64,000 nt of DNA from Microlunatus capsulatus (lineage in GTDB: Bacteria; Actinomycetota; Actinomycetes; Propionibacteriales; Propionibacteriaceae). A model generated the notes under the pieces. It did not search any database. It saw nothing but the letters and a program-made list of their open reading frames with translations, and was not told the DNA's origin. Positions 1 through 7,841 of the stretch are shown here, one piece after another. The stretch covers positions 2,542,001 through 2,606,000 of the forward strand of contig NZ_JAGIOB010000001.1 of NCBI RefSeq assembly GCF_017876495.1. Direction: 5' to 3'. The translations under genes were made by a program, and so were the position numbers. Every line of letters begins with the position of its first letter. Position 1 is the stretch's first letter.

Positions 1-1080
1 ACCCTGCGGGTCCCGTGGGTCGGGCTGCCGGTGGTCTGGTTCCGCGAGCGGGCCTGGCTCCCGCTGGGGCTGGCCGCGCTGGCCCTGGCCGGGCTGACCG
101 CCGTCGCCGCGCAGGGCCGCCGGTTCGGCGCCGCCCCGCCCGGGCCGCCCGACGACGACCCCTCCGACGACCGGCCCGGCACGCCCAACGGCGTCGACCC
201 GGCCGACCCGGACCCACGTCCAGCCGCCGCCCGGCCGCCCGGCCCCGGCGGCGCCGTCCTGCGCCCCGCGGGGGCCCTCGCCGTCGCCGGGCTGCTCCTC
301 GGGCTCGCCGCCGTGCCCGCGGGGGCGGTGTTCACCGGCACCACCGCCAACGCCGGCAACCGGCTGGCCGCCTCGACCTACTTCCGCTGCGCGAGCGCGG
401 TGACGGCCACCTCGCCCTCGCTGTGGTTCCGGATGGACGAGACCTCCTCGACGACGACCGTCGCGCTGGACAGCTCGGCCGCCGCCCGCAACGGCGTCTA
501 CGGCGCGGCCGGGAAGACCAGCACCACCGACCGCGCCTGCCCCCGCGACACCGGCCGGGCGATGGTGTTCGACGGCAGCAGCGGCTACCTCTCCTCGGCG
601 GCCCTCAGCGGTGCCGCCCCCAACACCTTCACCGTGGGGATCTGGTTCCGCACGACCACCGCCCGGGGCGGCAAGCTCATCGGCCTCGGGAACGCCCAGA
701 CCGGCGCCTCGGGCATCTACGACCGCCACCTCTACCTCACCGACGCCGGTCGCGTCGTGTTCGGCGTCTACAACGGCGCCGTCCGCACGGTCACCTCGCC
801 GGCGGCCTACCGCGACGGCGGGTGGCACCAGGCCGTGGCGACGCTGTCGTCGGCCGGGATGCGCCTCTACCTCGACGGCGAGCTGGTCGCCTCCGACACC
901 GCCACCACGACGGCCGAGGCGGTCAGCGGCGGCTACCTGCGGATCGGCTTCGACAACCTGGACGGCTGGCCGAGCACGCCCACCAGCCGCTACTTCGCCG
1001 GCACCCTCGACGAGGCCACCTTCTCCACGACCGCGCTGACCGCGGCCCAGGTCGCGGCGCAGCACGAGGCCGGCACCTGA
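1..1080 (+). CDS. Signal peptidase I (SipW-type) C-terminus fused to a LamG domain, 5'-truncated
   Basis: The frame is open from the first base, so the gene begins upstream of the window. The first visible residues (VPWVGLPVVW followed by a hydrophobic stretch) look like the end of an actinobacterial/archaeal-type signal peptidase I. After a Pro/Asp-rich linker comes a second membrane segment, a FTGTTANAGN motif resembling the start of SipW-exported TasA/camelysin proteins, and a concanavalin-like LamG domain over about the last 220 residues (DSSAAARNG, FTVGIWFR, LYLDGELV). A GTG at position 31 is in frame but has no ribosome site and would cut through the first membrane helix, so I treat the gene as partial rather than starting there. 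A TasA-like gene follows at 1626-2258, which fits a SipW context. The peptidase assignment rests on a short segment. Confidence 0.6.
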   Translation, partial: TLRVPWVGLPVVWFRERAWLPLGLAALALAGLTAVAAQGRRFGAAPPGPPDDDPSDDRPGTPNGVDPADPDPRPAAARPPGPGGAVLRPAGALAVAGLLLGLAAVPAGAVFTGTTANAGNRLAASTYFRCASAVTATSPSLWFRMDETSSTTTVALDSSAAARNGVYGAAGKTSTTDRACPRDTGRAMVFDGSSGYLSSAALSGAAPNTFTVGIWFRTTTARGGKLIGLGNAQTGASGIYDRHLYLTDAGRVVFGVYNGAVRTVTSPAAYRDGGWHQAVATLSSAGMRLYLDGELVASDTATTTAEAVSGGYLRIGFDNLDGWPSTPTSRYFAGTLDEATFSTTALTAAQVAAQHEAGT

Positions 1081-1164
1081 CGCGCTGACGCCGGCGTCGC
1101 CGTGCGAGACGGCCGGCAGCGGGTAGGGGCCCGGGGACAGCACACCGAGAGAAGGAGCAACGTC

Positions 1165-1521
1165 ATGGCCACCTCCGTCGCCACCGTCTGGGTCCCCGTC
1201 GACGACATGGACCGCGCGGTCCGGTTCTACGCCGACACCCTCGCCCTCGATGTCAAGGACCAGGGGGAGGACTGGTCGGAGATCGACGCCGGCAATCTCA
1301 CCATCGGGCTGAACGCCCGGGAGGGGACGTCCGCCCACGCGGACGGCGGCGCCGTCATCACCTTCACCCCCGACGGCAGCATCGACGACGAGGTCGAGCG
1401 GCTCACCCGTGCCGGGGTCGCCTTCGCCGGCGGGATCAGCGACCACCCGTGGGGCCGGATCGCCCCGTTCAAGGACAGCGAGGGCAACGACCTGCAGCTG
1501 TACGGCCCGCCGCAGGGCTGA
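1165..1521 (+). CDS. VOC (glyoxalase/bleomycin-resistance) family protein
   Basis: A 118-residue single-domain protein of the vicinal-oxygen-chelate fold. The start is ATG at 1165, placed by a GAAGGAG ribosome site 8 bases upstream. The N-terminal half has the typical pattern of a beta strand followed by DMDRAVRFYADTLAL. The C-terminal half ends with the family signature FKDSEGNDLQLY, carrying the Glu that usually ligates metal. Substrate cannot be told from sequence; members range from glyoxalases to dioxygenases and antibiotic-binding proteins. It stands alone between the LamG gene and a hairpin terminator. Confidence 0.85.
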   Translation: MATSVATVWVPVDDMDRAVRFYADTLALDVKDQGEDWSEIDAGNLTIGLNAREGTSAHADGGAVITFTPDGSIDDEVERLTRAGVAFAGGISDHPWGRIAPFKDSEGNDLQLYGPPQG

Positions 1522-1537
1522 GCCCCGCCGGACGACC

Positions 1538-1583
1538 GACGAGCCGGGCCGCCAGCACCGCGGTGCTGGTGGCCCGGCTCGTC
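1538..1583. terminator. Long bidirectional hairpin between convergent genes
   Basis: A near-perfect inverted repeat of about 21 bp per arm with one G-U wobble (arms begin GACGAGCCGGGCC and end GGCCCGGCTCGTC). It lies between the VOC gene on the plus strand and the TasA-like gene on the minus strand. There is no U-tract, which is usual for high-GC actinobacteria. The position fits termination in both directions. Confidence 0.75.
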
Positions 1584-1625
1584 CCCGGTCTCCCCCGACG
1601 GGGCCGGGTGGTCAGGACGGGTGGG

Positions 1626-2258
1626 TCAGCTGTTCTGCGCCTCGAAGGTGAGGCCGACGGACGCGGTGCCGCCCTGGGTGCTGTCCGGCGCCTCGGTGCG
1701 GACGGCGTAGCTGATCTGGTAGGTCCGGGTCTCGTCGGCGGTGCCGGTGGGGGCCCAGGTGCCGAGGCCGCTGTGGAAGCCGGTGGCGGTGGAGGCGAAG
1801 CCCGCGACGGTGCCGGAGTAGAGCTCGGAGCCCGAGGCCAGCGGGGTGAAGCCGGCGCAGGAGCCGAACGAGCCGCCGGTGCCCTGGACGACCTTGAGGT
1901 TGAGGTTCGCGGCCAGGTCCTTGGTGGAGGTCGGGTTCGTGGCGTACAGCTTCACGTTCGAGGCCAGCGACCCCTTGGAGGTGACGGCGATGCACTTCTC
2001 GCCGGTCGACCCGGGCTTGAGGTTGGCGGCGGTGAAGGCGGCGGTGCTGTTGTCGTCGTCGGTGAGGGCGACGGTGCCGGTGGCCCAGTTGTTGGTGGGG
2101 TTGACGGTGGTCGCGGAGTAGGCGGAGTAGGAGGCCTGGGAGACGACGAGGCCGGAGACGGCGATGGCGGCCGGGACGGCGAGCAGGGTGGCGACCTTGG
2201 CGAGGCGGCGGGAGGGGCGGCCGGTGGCGGTGGCGGTGCGGGTGGTGGTGGTGGTCAT
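1626..2258 (-). CDS. TasA/camelysin-like secreted protein (SipW-type substrate)
   Basis: About 210 residues. The N-terminus is short, basic and Thr/Arg-rich, followed by a hydrophobic helix (LLAVPAAIAVSGLVV) and the segment SYSAYSATTVNPTNNWATG, which is the usual junction of SipW-dependent exported proteins in Actinobacteria. The remainder is a predicted beta-rich domain with one Cys pair. ATG at 2258 is chosen over an upstream in-frame start at 2327 because CCAGGAG lies just before it. In Bacillus the TasA family forms biofilm fibres and is processed by SipW; the fused peptidase-like gene at the left edge could be the processing enzyme, which is inference. Confidence 0.75.
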   Translation of the reverse strand: MTTTTTRTATATGRPSRRLAKVATLLAVPAAIAVSGLVVSQASYSAYSATTVNPTNNWATGTVALTDDDNSTAAFTAANLKPGSTGEKCIAVTSKGSLASNVKLYATNPTSTKDLAANLNLKVVQGTGGSFGSCAGFTPLASGSELYSGTVAGFASTATGFHSGLGTWAPTGTADETRTYQISYAVRTEAPDSTQGGTASVGLTFEAQNS

Positions 2259-2531
2259 GGTGGCTCCTGGCGGTGAGGGCTGGTCGGGGGAGTGGAGCGG
2301 CCCCCGGCGGCTCCCCGGCCCGGTCACCCGGGCTGGTGAGAAGAACTCTGGCCGCCCGACCTCGGGGCTCCCTCAGCTCCGACGGCCCCCTCCGCTCAGC
2401 ACTTCCCCAGGACGCCCTCGACCTCGCGGCGACCTCAGGACCGGCTCAGGGGCACCTCCGGTCCGGGGCCTCGGACCCGTCCCTCGCGCGGACCCCCTGA
2501 CGGGCGCGGACCGCGGTGCCATGATGTGGGC

Positions 2532-3395
2532 GTGCCCGAGATGCCCGAGGTCGAGTCGCTCGCGGTCTTCCTGCGCCAGCGGTGCGTGGGCCGCGTCATC
2601 GTCCGGGTCGAGCTGACCGCCTTCAGCGCGCTCAAGACCTACGACCCGCCGCTCTCGGCGCTCAACGGGCTGGAGATCGACGGCGTCGAGCGGCACGGCA
2701 AGTACCTCGACCTCTCCGCGCAGGGCCTCCACCTGGTGTTCCACCTGGCCCGCGCCGGGTGGCTGCGCTGGAAGGACCAGCTCCCCGAGACCCCGGCCAA
2801 GCCGGGCAAGGGCCCGCTCGCCCTCCGCGTGCGGCTGGACGACGGCTCCGGCTTCGACCTCACCGAGGCCGGCACCCAGCGCAAGCTCGCCGTGCACGTG
2901 GTCGCCGACCCGCAGGACATCGCCATGGTGGCCACGCTGGGGCCCGACCCGCTGGGCCCGGAGTTCGACGAGGACGCGCTGCGGGCGGTGCTGGCCGGGG
3001 CCGGGCGCGCGCAGCTCAAGGGCGTGCTCAAGGACCAGCGGACGATCGCCGGCATCGGCAACGCCTACTCCGACGAGATCCTCCACGCGGCCCGGCTGAG
3101 CCCCTTCAAGCCGGCGAGCTCGCTGACGCCGGAGGAGCTGAGCACGCTCTACCGGGCGCTGAAGGACGAGCTGGGCGGGGCGATCGCCCGCGCCGAGGGC
3201 CTGGCCGCCAAGGACCTGAAGGGCGAGAAGAAGTCGGGCCTGCGGGTGCACGGCCGCGCGGGGCAGCCCTGCGACGTCTGCGGCGACACCATCGCCGAGG
3301 TCTCCTTCGCCGACTCCTCGCTGCAGTACTGCCCCACCTGCCAGACCGGCGGCAAGAAGCTGGCCGACCGGCGGCTCTCCCGGCTGCTGAAGTAG
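2532..3395 (+). CDS. Fpg/Nei family DNA glycosylase/AP lyase
   Basis: Base-excision repair enzyme that removes oxidised bases and cleaves the abasic site. I choose GTG at 2532, giving MPEMPEVES with the catalytic Pro2-Glu3; an -10-like CATGAT lies 6 nt upstream, as for other leaderless genes here. GTG at 2526 and ATG at 2541 are alternatives. Features: N-terminal beta sandwich, helix-two-turn-helix with LKDQRTIAGIGNAYSDEIL, and a C-terminal zinc finger (CDVCG near residue 253, CPTC about 20 residues later). A second, divergent Nei-like paralogue lies at 31731. Subtype (MutM versus Nei) is not certain from sequence. Confidence 0.88.
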   Translation: MPEMPEVESLAVFLRQRCVGRVIVRVELTAFSALKTYDPPLSALNGLEIDGVERHGKYLDLSAQGLHLVFHLARAGWLRWKDQLPETPAKPGKGPLALRVRLDDGSGFDLTEAGTQRKLAVHVVADPQDIAMVATLGPDPLGPEFDEDALRAVLAGAGRAQLKGVLKDQRTIAGIGNAYSDEILHAARLSPFKPASSLTPEELSTLYRALKDELGGAIARAEGLAAKDLKGEKKSGLRVHGRAGQPCDVCGDTIAEVSFADSSLQYCPTCQTGGKKLADRRLSRLLK

Positions 3396-3445
3396 GCCGT
3401 CCGCCCACGTCACGGCGCTCGTCGGACGCCCCCCGGTGCGGTGGC

Positions 3446-3451
3446 TATCGT
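3446..3451 (+). promoter_or_regulatory. Leaderless -10 element of the rhodanese gene
   Basis: TATCGT followed by 6 nt and then the GTG at 3458; transcription would begin at or next to the start codon. Confidence 0.5.
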
Positions 3452-3457
3452 GGTCCG

Positions 3458-3766
3458 GTGACCTCTGAGGTACCGACCATCCACGCGGCCGACGTCGACG
3501 GCCTGCTCGCGCAGGGCTGGCGCCTCCTCGACGTGCGCACCGACGAGGAGTGGGCCAGCGGGCGCATCCCCGGCTCCCTGCACGTGCCGATGGACCAGGT
3601 GGTCGAGCGGCTGGCGGAGGTCGGCGACAAGACGCTCGTCGTCTGCGCCGTCGGCGGCCGCTCCGCGCGGGTCACCCAGTACCTGCGGGCCCAGGGCCGC
3701 GAGGCGCTCAACGTCGAGGGCGGCGTGCACGGCTGGGCCGCCGGCGGCGGACCCATCGAGGCCTGA
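3458..3766 (+). CDS. Single-domain rhodanese-like sulfurtransferase
   Basis: A 102-residue rhodanese domain. The active-site loop CAVGGRSARV (Cys near residue 65) has the Cys and Arg expected for persulfide chemistry. The family moves sulfane sulfur between donors and acceptors in the cytoplasm. Other marks are LLDVRTDEEWASGRIPGS at the start of the domain and GGVHGWAAGGGPIE at the end. The GTG at 3458 is supported by a -10 hexamer exactly 6 nt upstream and lack of a ribosome site. Partner unknown. Confidence 0.88.
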   Translation: MTSEVPTIHAADVDGLLAQGWRLLDVRTDEEWASGRIPGSLHVPMDQVVERLAEVGDKTLVVCAVGGRSARVTQYLRAQGREALNVEGGVHGWAAGGGPIEA

Positions 3767-3884
3767 CCGGCCCCCCGCCGGGGATGCCCGCACTGCTGGT
3801 GCTTGACTGCGGGGACACGCGGTCAAGAGGCTGAGCCGCTCCACGCGGTGCCCCCACGGGGGCACCCGGTCGTAGGAGCGAGCC

Positions 3885-4820
3885 ATGTACCTCCACACCC
3901 AGCGCCTCATCCACGAGATCGCCACCGACGAGCCCGACCCCGCTGCCGCCAACGCGCTGCAGGAGGGCCTCGGCGGCCAGTTCGGCGAGATGCGCACGAT
4001 GATGCAGTACCTCTTCCAGTCGATGAACTTCCGCGGCGACCCCGCGGCGCAGCCCTACAAGGACCTGCTGCAGGGCGTCGGCACCGAGGAGATCAGCCAC
4101 GTCGAGCTCATCGGCACCACCATCGCCCGGCTGCTCGACGGCGCCCCGGGCTACCACGGCAAGAAGAGCGACCCCGTCGACGCCCCGGGCGCGAAGGGCG
4201 CGACGCCGCTGAGCATCGCCAAGGACACCGGCAACATCCACCACTTCCTGGTGGGCGCCCAGGGCGCGATGCCGGTCGACGCCGTGGGCAACCCGTGGAG
4301 CGGGTCCTACGTCTACAACTCGGGCAACCTGGTCCTCGACCTGCTCTACAACCTCATGCTCGAGTCGACGGGCCGGCTGCAGAAGTGCCGGATCTACCAG
4401 ATGACCGACAACAAGGCGGCGCGCTCGACGATCGCCTACCTGATCGTCCGCGACCAGGCGCACGAGAACGCGTTCGCCAAGGCGCTGGAGAGCCTGGGCG
4501 TGAACTGGGGCAAGGTGCTGCCGATCCCGAAGACCAACGCCGAGGCCTTCCCGGAGGTCAAGAAGCTGGTCGACCAGGGGCTGCAGAGCGTGCAGTTCAC
4601 CTTCGACGCCGACAACGCGAGCCAGGCGGCCAAGCTGTACCGCGGGGCGTCGCCGTCGGGTGACGGGACCGAGCTGAGCACCGCGCAGATGCCGCAGGAC
4701 GGCCCGCCCATCACGATCGCGCCCGAGCGCCGCGAGGAGTTCTCGCCCGGCCTCGACGCCGAGCTGCTGAGCCTCATCCAGGCCACGGCCGAGATCGAGA
4801 TCGCGCACGAGTCGGCCTAG
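3885..4820 (+). CDS. Manganese (non-haem) catalase
   Basis: Dinuclear-Mn catalase that disproportionates hydrogen peroxide; cytoplasmic, 311 residues. Residues matching known metal ligands are seen: Glu35 in GQFGEMRTMMQY, and Glu69 and His72 in GTEEISHVEL, with the second Glu/His pair expected in the helices around residues 145-190. ATG at 3885 has a GTAGGAGC ribosome site. The C-terminal tail (STAQMPQDGPPITIAPERR) is typical of the family. It stands alone and is followed by a strong hairpin terminator. No regulator is adjacent. Confidence 0.93.
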   Translation: MYLHTQRLIHEIATDEPDPAAANALQEGLGGQFGEMRTMMQYLFQSMNFRGDPAAQPYKDLLQGVGTEEISHVELIGTTIARLLDGAPGYHGKKSDPVDAPGAKGATPLSIAKDTGNIHHFLVGAQGAMPVDAVGNPWSGSYVYNSGNLVLDLLYNLMLESTGRLQKCRIYQMTDNKAARSTIAYLIVRDQAHENAFAKALESLGVNWGKVLPIPKTNAEAFPEVKKLVDQGLQSVQFTFDADNASQAAKLYRGASPSGDGTELSTAQMPQDGPPITIAPERREEFSPGLDAELLSLIQATAEIEIAHESA

Positions 4821-4827
4821 GGCCGCA

Positions 4828-4855
4828 GGGGCCCGGCCGTTCCCGGCCGGGCCCC
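4828..4855 (+). terminator. Terminator hairpin after manganese catalase
   Basis: A perfect 12-bp GC stem (GGGGCCCGGCCG / CGGCCGGGCCCC) with a TTCC tetraloop, 7 bases after the catalase stop codon. There is no U-tract. Confidence 0.8.
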
Positions 4856-4969
4856 GCCCTACCCCTGCCGGGGGCCGCTGACACCGACCGCCCTGTGGCG
4901 TGCATCACAGTTGTCCGCGCACGGCGTTGAAACGTCACGTGCACGACGAGCGGGTGCAACGCTGGAGGC

Positions 4970-5761
4970 GTGTCAGCGATCTTCGCGCACCGGGGGTGGT
5001 CCGCGCGGCACCCGGAGATGACGCGGGCCGCCTACCGGGCGGCCATCGAGTGGGCGGCGTCGACGGGCGAGGAGCTCGGGCTGGAGTGCGACGTCCAGTT
5101 CAGCGCCGACGACCAGCTCGTCTGCCTCCACGACCAGAACCTCCAGCGGACGGCCGGGCTGCCCGACCGGCCCGTCGACCTCACCGTGGCCCAGCTCAAG
5201 CGGCTGGACTTCGGCTCGTGGGTCCGGGTGAGCCCGGAGCCCGAGGAGCGCGAGCTGGTCACCCTGGCCGAGCTGCTGGGGATGACGGCGCAGGCCCGCG
5301 CCGACGGCGTCGACGTGACGCTGGCCATCGAGACCAAGCACCCCAACCCGCGCGCGCTCGACGTCGAGGACCGGCTGGCCGCCATGCTGCGGGCCCTGGG
5401 CTGGCACCACGCCGGCTCCCCGGTGCGGCTCATCACCTTCGACCTGGACGGCGTCGAGCGGCTGGGCCGGCTGCTGCCGCACGTGCCCCGCACGCTGCTG
5501 CTGCGCCGCGACCTCACCCCCTGGTGGGACGCCGAGCTGCCGGCCGGTGTCCGCGCCGTCGGGGTGGACCTCACCCTGCTGCGCCGCGACCCGGGCTTCG
5601 TCGAGCACATGCTGCACCGCGGCTGCGAGGTGCACGCCTACACCGTCAACCACCCCGACGACGTCCGCTTCCTCCGCGACCTCGGCGTCACCGGGTTCAC
5701 CACCGACTGCCCCCCGGAGGTCTGCGAGGTGCTGGCCGAGCAGCGGCTGGCGGTGGCCTGA
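4970..5761 (+). CDS. Glycerophosphodiester phosphodiesterase family protein
   Basis: Hydrolyses glycerophosphodiesters to glycerol-3-phosphate and an alcohol. TIM-barrel GDPD features are present: FAHRGWSARHPEMT at the N-terminus with the catalytic His-Arg, LECDVQFSADDQLVCLHD carrying the Glu/Asp metal ligands and second His, and VHAYTVNHPDD near the C-terminus. There is no signal peptide, so a cytoplasmic enzyme is likely. Start GTG at 4970; AACGCT stands 6 nt upstream, and a partly overlapping GGAGG is too close to act as a normal ribosome site. Confidence 0.9.
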   Translation: MSAIFAHRGWSARHPEMTRAAYRAAIEWAASTGEELGLECDVQFSADDQLVCLHDQNLQRTAGLPDRPVDLTVAQLKRLDFGSWVRVSPEPEERELVTLAELLGMTAQARADGVDVTLAIETKHPNPRALDVEDRLAAMLRALGWHHAGSPVRLITFDLDGVERLGRLLPHVPRTLLLRRDLTPWWDAELPAGVRAVGVDLTLLRRDPGFVEHMLHRGCEVHAYTVNHPDDVRFLRDLGVTGFTTDCPPEVCEVLAEQRLAVA

Positions 5762-5779
5762 GGCCCGCCCGCCGGGGCG

Positions 5780-6982
5780 TCAGTCCCGGCTGATCGGGCA
5801 GGACATGCAGCGCGGGCCGCCCCGGCCCGAGCCCAGCTCGGAGCCCGCGATGGCCAGCACCTCGATGCCGGCCGCGGCCAGCCGGCTGTTCGTCTCCTCG
5901 TTGCGCTCGTAGGCCACGGCCACCTTCGGCTCCAGGGCGAGGGTGTTGTTGCCGTCGTCCCACTGCTCGCGCTCGGCCGTGACCGGGTCCAGGCCGGTGT
6001 CGATGAGCCGCAGCTGGTCGATGCCCATCGCCCGCGCCGCCGCCTCGAGGAACGGCACCGGCCCGTCGACCTCGAGCTCGCCGTCGTGCCCGGCCCGGAC
6101 GGCCAGCGCCGCGAGCCGGTGGGCGACGTTCGGGTACATCACCACCGCGTCGGTGTCGACCATGGTGCAGATGGTGTCCAGGTGCATCGTCGCCCGGTCC
6201 TGGTCGATCGGCACGGCCAGCACGGTGTGCGCCAGGCCCTCGGCGAACACCGTCCGGGCCAGCCGCTCGGCACCGGCCGGCGTCGTCCGCTCCCCGACGC
6301 CGACGGCCAGCACGCCGTCGGCCAGGGCCAGCACGTCCCCGCCCTCCAGGTGCTCCTTCTCCCAGCCGTGGATCCGCTCGACGCCGGCGAAGCGCGGGTG
6401 GAAGGTGTAGATCAGCTCGGTCAGCTGGGTCTCCCGGCGGCGGGCGTGCATGGCCAGCGAGGTGATCGTCACCCGGTCCTGGACCCAGACGCTGGAGTCG
6501 CGGGTGAACAGCAGGTTGGGCAGCGGGTTGACCAGGAACTCCTGGTCGGGCAGCAGGGCGGTGACGAGGCTGCCGGAGCCGTGCACCTCGTCGTTGCGCA
6601 GCCCCGCCATCAGCACCCCGGCCAGCTCGGCGGCGTCGAGGTCACCGGCCATCCCGCGCAGGTAGGCCCGCAGCCGGTCACCCAGGCCGAGGTCGGCCAG
6701 GGTCAGGGTGATCGCCCGCTCACGGGCGTCCGCGCCGCCGAGGGTCTCGGTCAGCAGCTCGCTGAGGTACAGCACCTCGACGCCCCGGCTGCGCAGCACC
6801 GCCGCGAAGGCGTCGTGCTCGGCCTGGGCCCGGTCCACCCAGGGCAGGCCGTCGAACAGCAGGGCGTCGTTGTTGCGCGGGGTCAGCCGCTTCAGCTCGG
6901 GGCCCGGGCGGTGCAGCATCACCGTGCGGAGCCGGCCGACCTCGGAGCGCACGCCGGGACGTGCGACAGCTGTCTCGCTCAT
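5780..6982 (-). CDS. arcA: Arginine deiminase
   Basis: Converts L-arginine to citrulline and ammonia. 400 residues, the usual length. Seen: [17 protein letters not shown] near the N-terminus, FTRDSSVWV, the HLEGGDVL motif, the [11 protein letters not shown] motif with catalytic His, and the C-terminal nucleophile Cys in GPRCMSCPI. No arcB, arcC or arcD is adjacent, so it may serve arginine use or acid tolerance on its own rather than a full fermentation operon. A TAGGGT -10 hexamer lies 6 nt before the ATG, so the message is probably leaderless. Confidence 0.95.
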   Translation of the reverse strand: MSETAVARPGVRSEVGRLRTVMLHRPGPELKRLTPRNNDALLFDGLPWVDRAQAEHDAFAAVLRSRGVEVLYLSELLTETLGGADARERAITLTLADLGLGDRLRAYLRGMAGDLDAAELAGVLMAGLRNDEVHGSGSLVTALLPDQEFLVNPLPNLLFTRDSSVWVQDRVTITSLAMHARRRETQLTELIYTFHPRFAGVERIHGWEKEHLEGGDVLALADGVLAVGVGERTTPAGAERLARTVFAEGLAHTVLAVPIDQDRATMHLDTICTMVDTDAVVMYPNVAHRLAALAVRAGHDGELEVDGPVPFLEAAARAMGIDQLRLIDTGLDPVTAEREQWDDGNNTLALEPKVAVAYERNEETNSRLAAAGIEVLAIAGSELGSGRGGPRCMSCPISRD

Positions 6983-6988
6983 GCCGGG

Positions 6989-6994
6989 ACCCTA
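6989..6994 (-). promoter_or_regulatory. Leaderless -10 element of arcA
   Basis: On the minus strand TAGGGT is followed by 6 nt and the arcA ATG at 6982. Confidence 0.5.
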
Positions 6995-7037
6995 TCGGCC
7001 CCGCCGCGAGGCCCCCCGGGCGCGCGGGCCGACCCTC

Positions 7038-7043
7038 TAGCAT
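7038..7043 (+). promoter_or_regulatory. Leaderless -10 element of the GT2-mptB pair
   Basis: TAGCAT, then 6 nt, then GTG at 7050. It is back to back with the arcA promoter in a 67-bp divergent gap. Confidence 0.5.
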
Positions 7044-7049
7044 GGCCGG

Positions 7050-7841
7050 GTGAGCCCAGCCCTGGCGCGCGTCGCGTGCATCATCCCCGCCAAGGATGAG
7101 CAGGAGCGGATCGCCGCCACCGTCACCGCGGCCCTCGCGCTGCCCCACGTCGACGTCGTGCTGGTCTGCGACGACGGCAGCACCGACGCCACCGGCCAGC
7201 ACGCGGCGGCCGCGGGGGCCGTCGTCGTCACCCACCGCCGCAACCGGGGCAAGGCTGCCGCCGTCGAGTCCGGCGTCAACGCCCTGGGCGTCCGCGAGCA
7301 GCGCGACGGCCGGCCCGAGTGCGGGACCCTGCTGCTGCTGGACGCCGACCTCGGCGGCACCGCCGCCGCGTGCGCCCCGCTCATCACCCCCGTGGTGGAG
7401 GGCCGGGCCGACCTCACGATCGCGGTGCTGCCCGAGCAGCAGACCGAGGACGGCGGCACCCCGGGCGGCTTCGGCCTGGTCATGGGCACGGCCGCCCGCG
7501 GCATCACCGAGCTCACCGGCTGGATGCCGCAGGCCCCGCTGTCGGGCCAGCGCTGCCTCACCCGGCGCGCCTTCGAGCTGGCCAGCCCGCTGGCCGCGGG
7601 CTGGGGCGTCGAGGTGGGGATGACCGTCGACGTGCTGCGGGCCGGACTGCGGGTGGAGGAGGTCCCCGTCGCGCTGAGGCACCGGGCCACCGGCCGCGAC
7701 CTCGCCGGCCAGCTGCACCGCGCCAAGCAGCTCCGCGACGTGACCCGGGCCCTCGCCGCGCGCGGGCTGGTCCAGTCCGGGATCGACCAGGTCCGGGCGA
7801 ACGGCCTCTCCTCGCTGCTCCGGCGGGACCGGGGCCGGTGA
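7050..7841 (+). CDS. Family 2 glycosyltransferase
   Basis: A 263-residue GT-A fold enzyme. ACIIPAKDEQERIAATV and VVLVCDDGSTDAT give the nucleotide-binding start, and LLLLDADLGG supplies the metal-binding DXD-like motif. It resembles glucosyl-3-phosphoglycerate synthase and dolichol-phosphate-type transferases, but the acceptor cannot be told. The start GTG lies 6 nt after a TAGCAT -10 hexamer. Its stop overlaps the start of the next gene (GTGA), so it is translationally coupled to the MptB-like mannosyltransferase. A role in supplying or extending a cell-envelope glycan is a reasonable inference. Confidence 0.88.
   Translation: MSPALARVACIIPAKDEQERIAATVTAALALPHVDVVLVCDDGSTDATGQHAAAAGAVVVTHRRNRGKAAAVESGVNALGVREQRDGRPECGTLLLLDADLGGTAAACAPLITPVVEGRADLTIAVLPEQQTEDGGTPGGFGLVMGTAARGITELTGWMPQAPLSGQRCLTRRAFELASPLAAGWGVEVGMTVDVLRAGLRVEEVPVALRHRATGRDLAGQLHRAKQLRDVTRALAARGLVQSGIDQVRANGLSSLLRRDRGR

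Noticed and set aside
3767-3781. CCGGC-CCCCC-GCCGG hairpin after the rhodanese gene as a terminator
   Set aside because: Only a 5-bp stem, which is common by chance in DNA this GC-rich.
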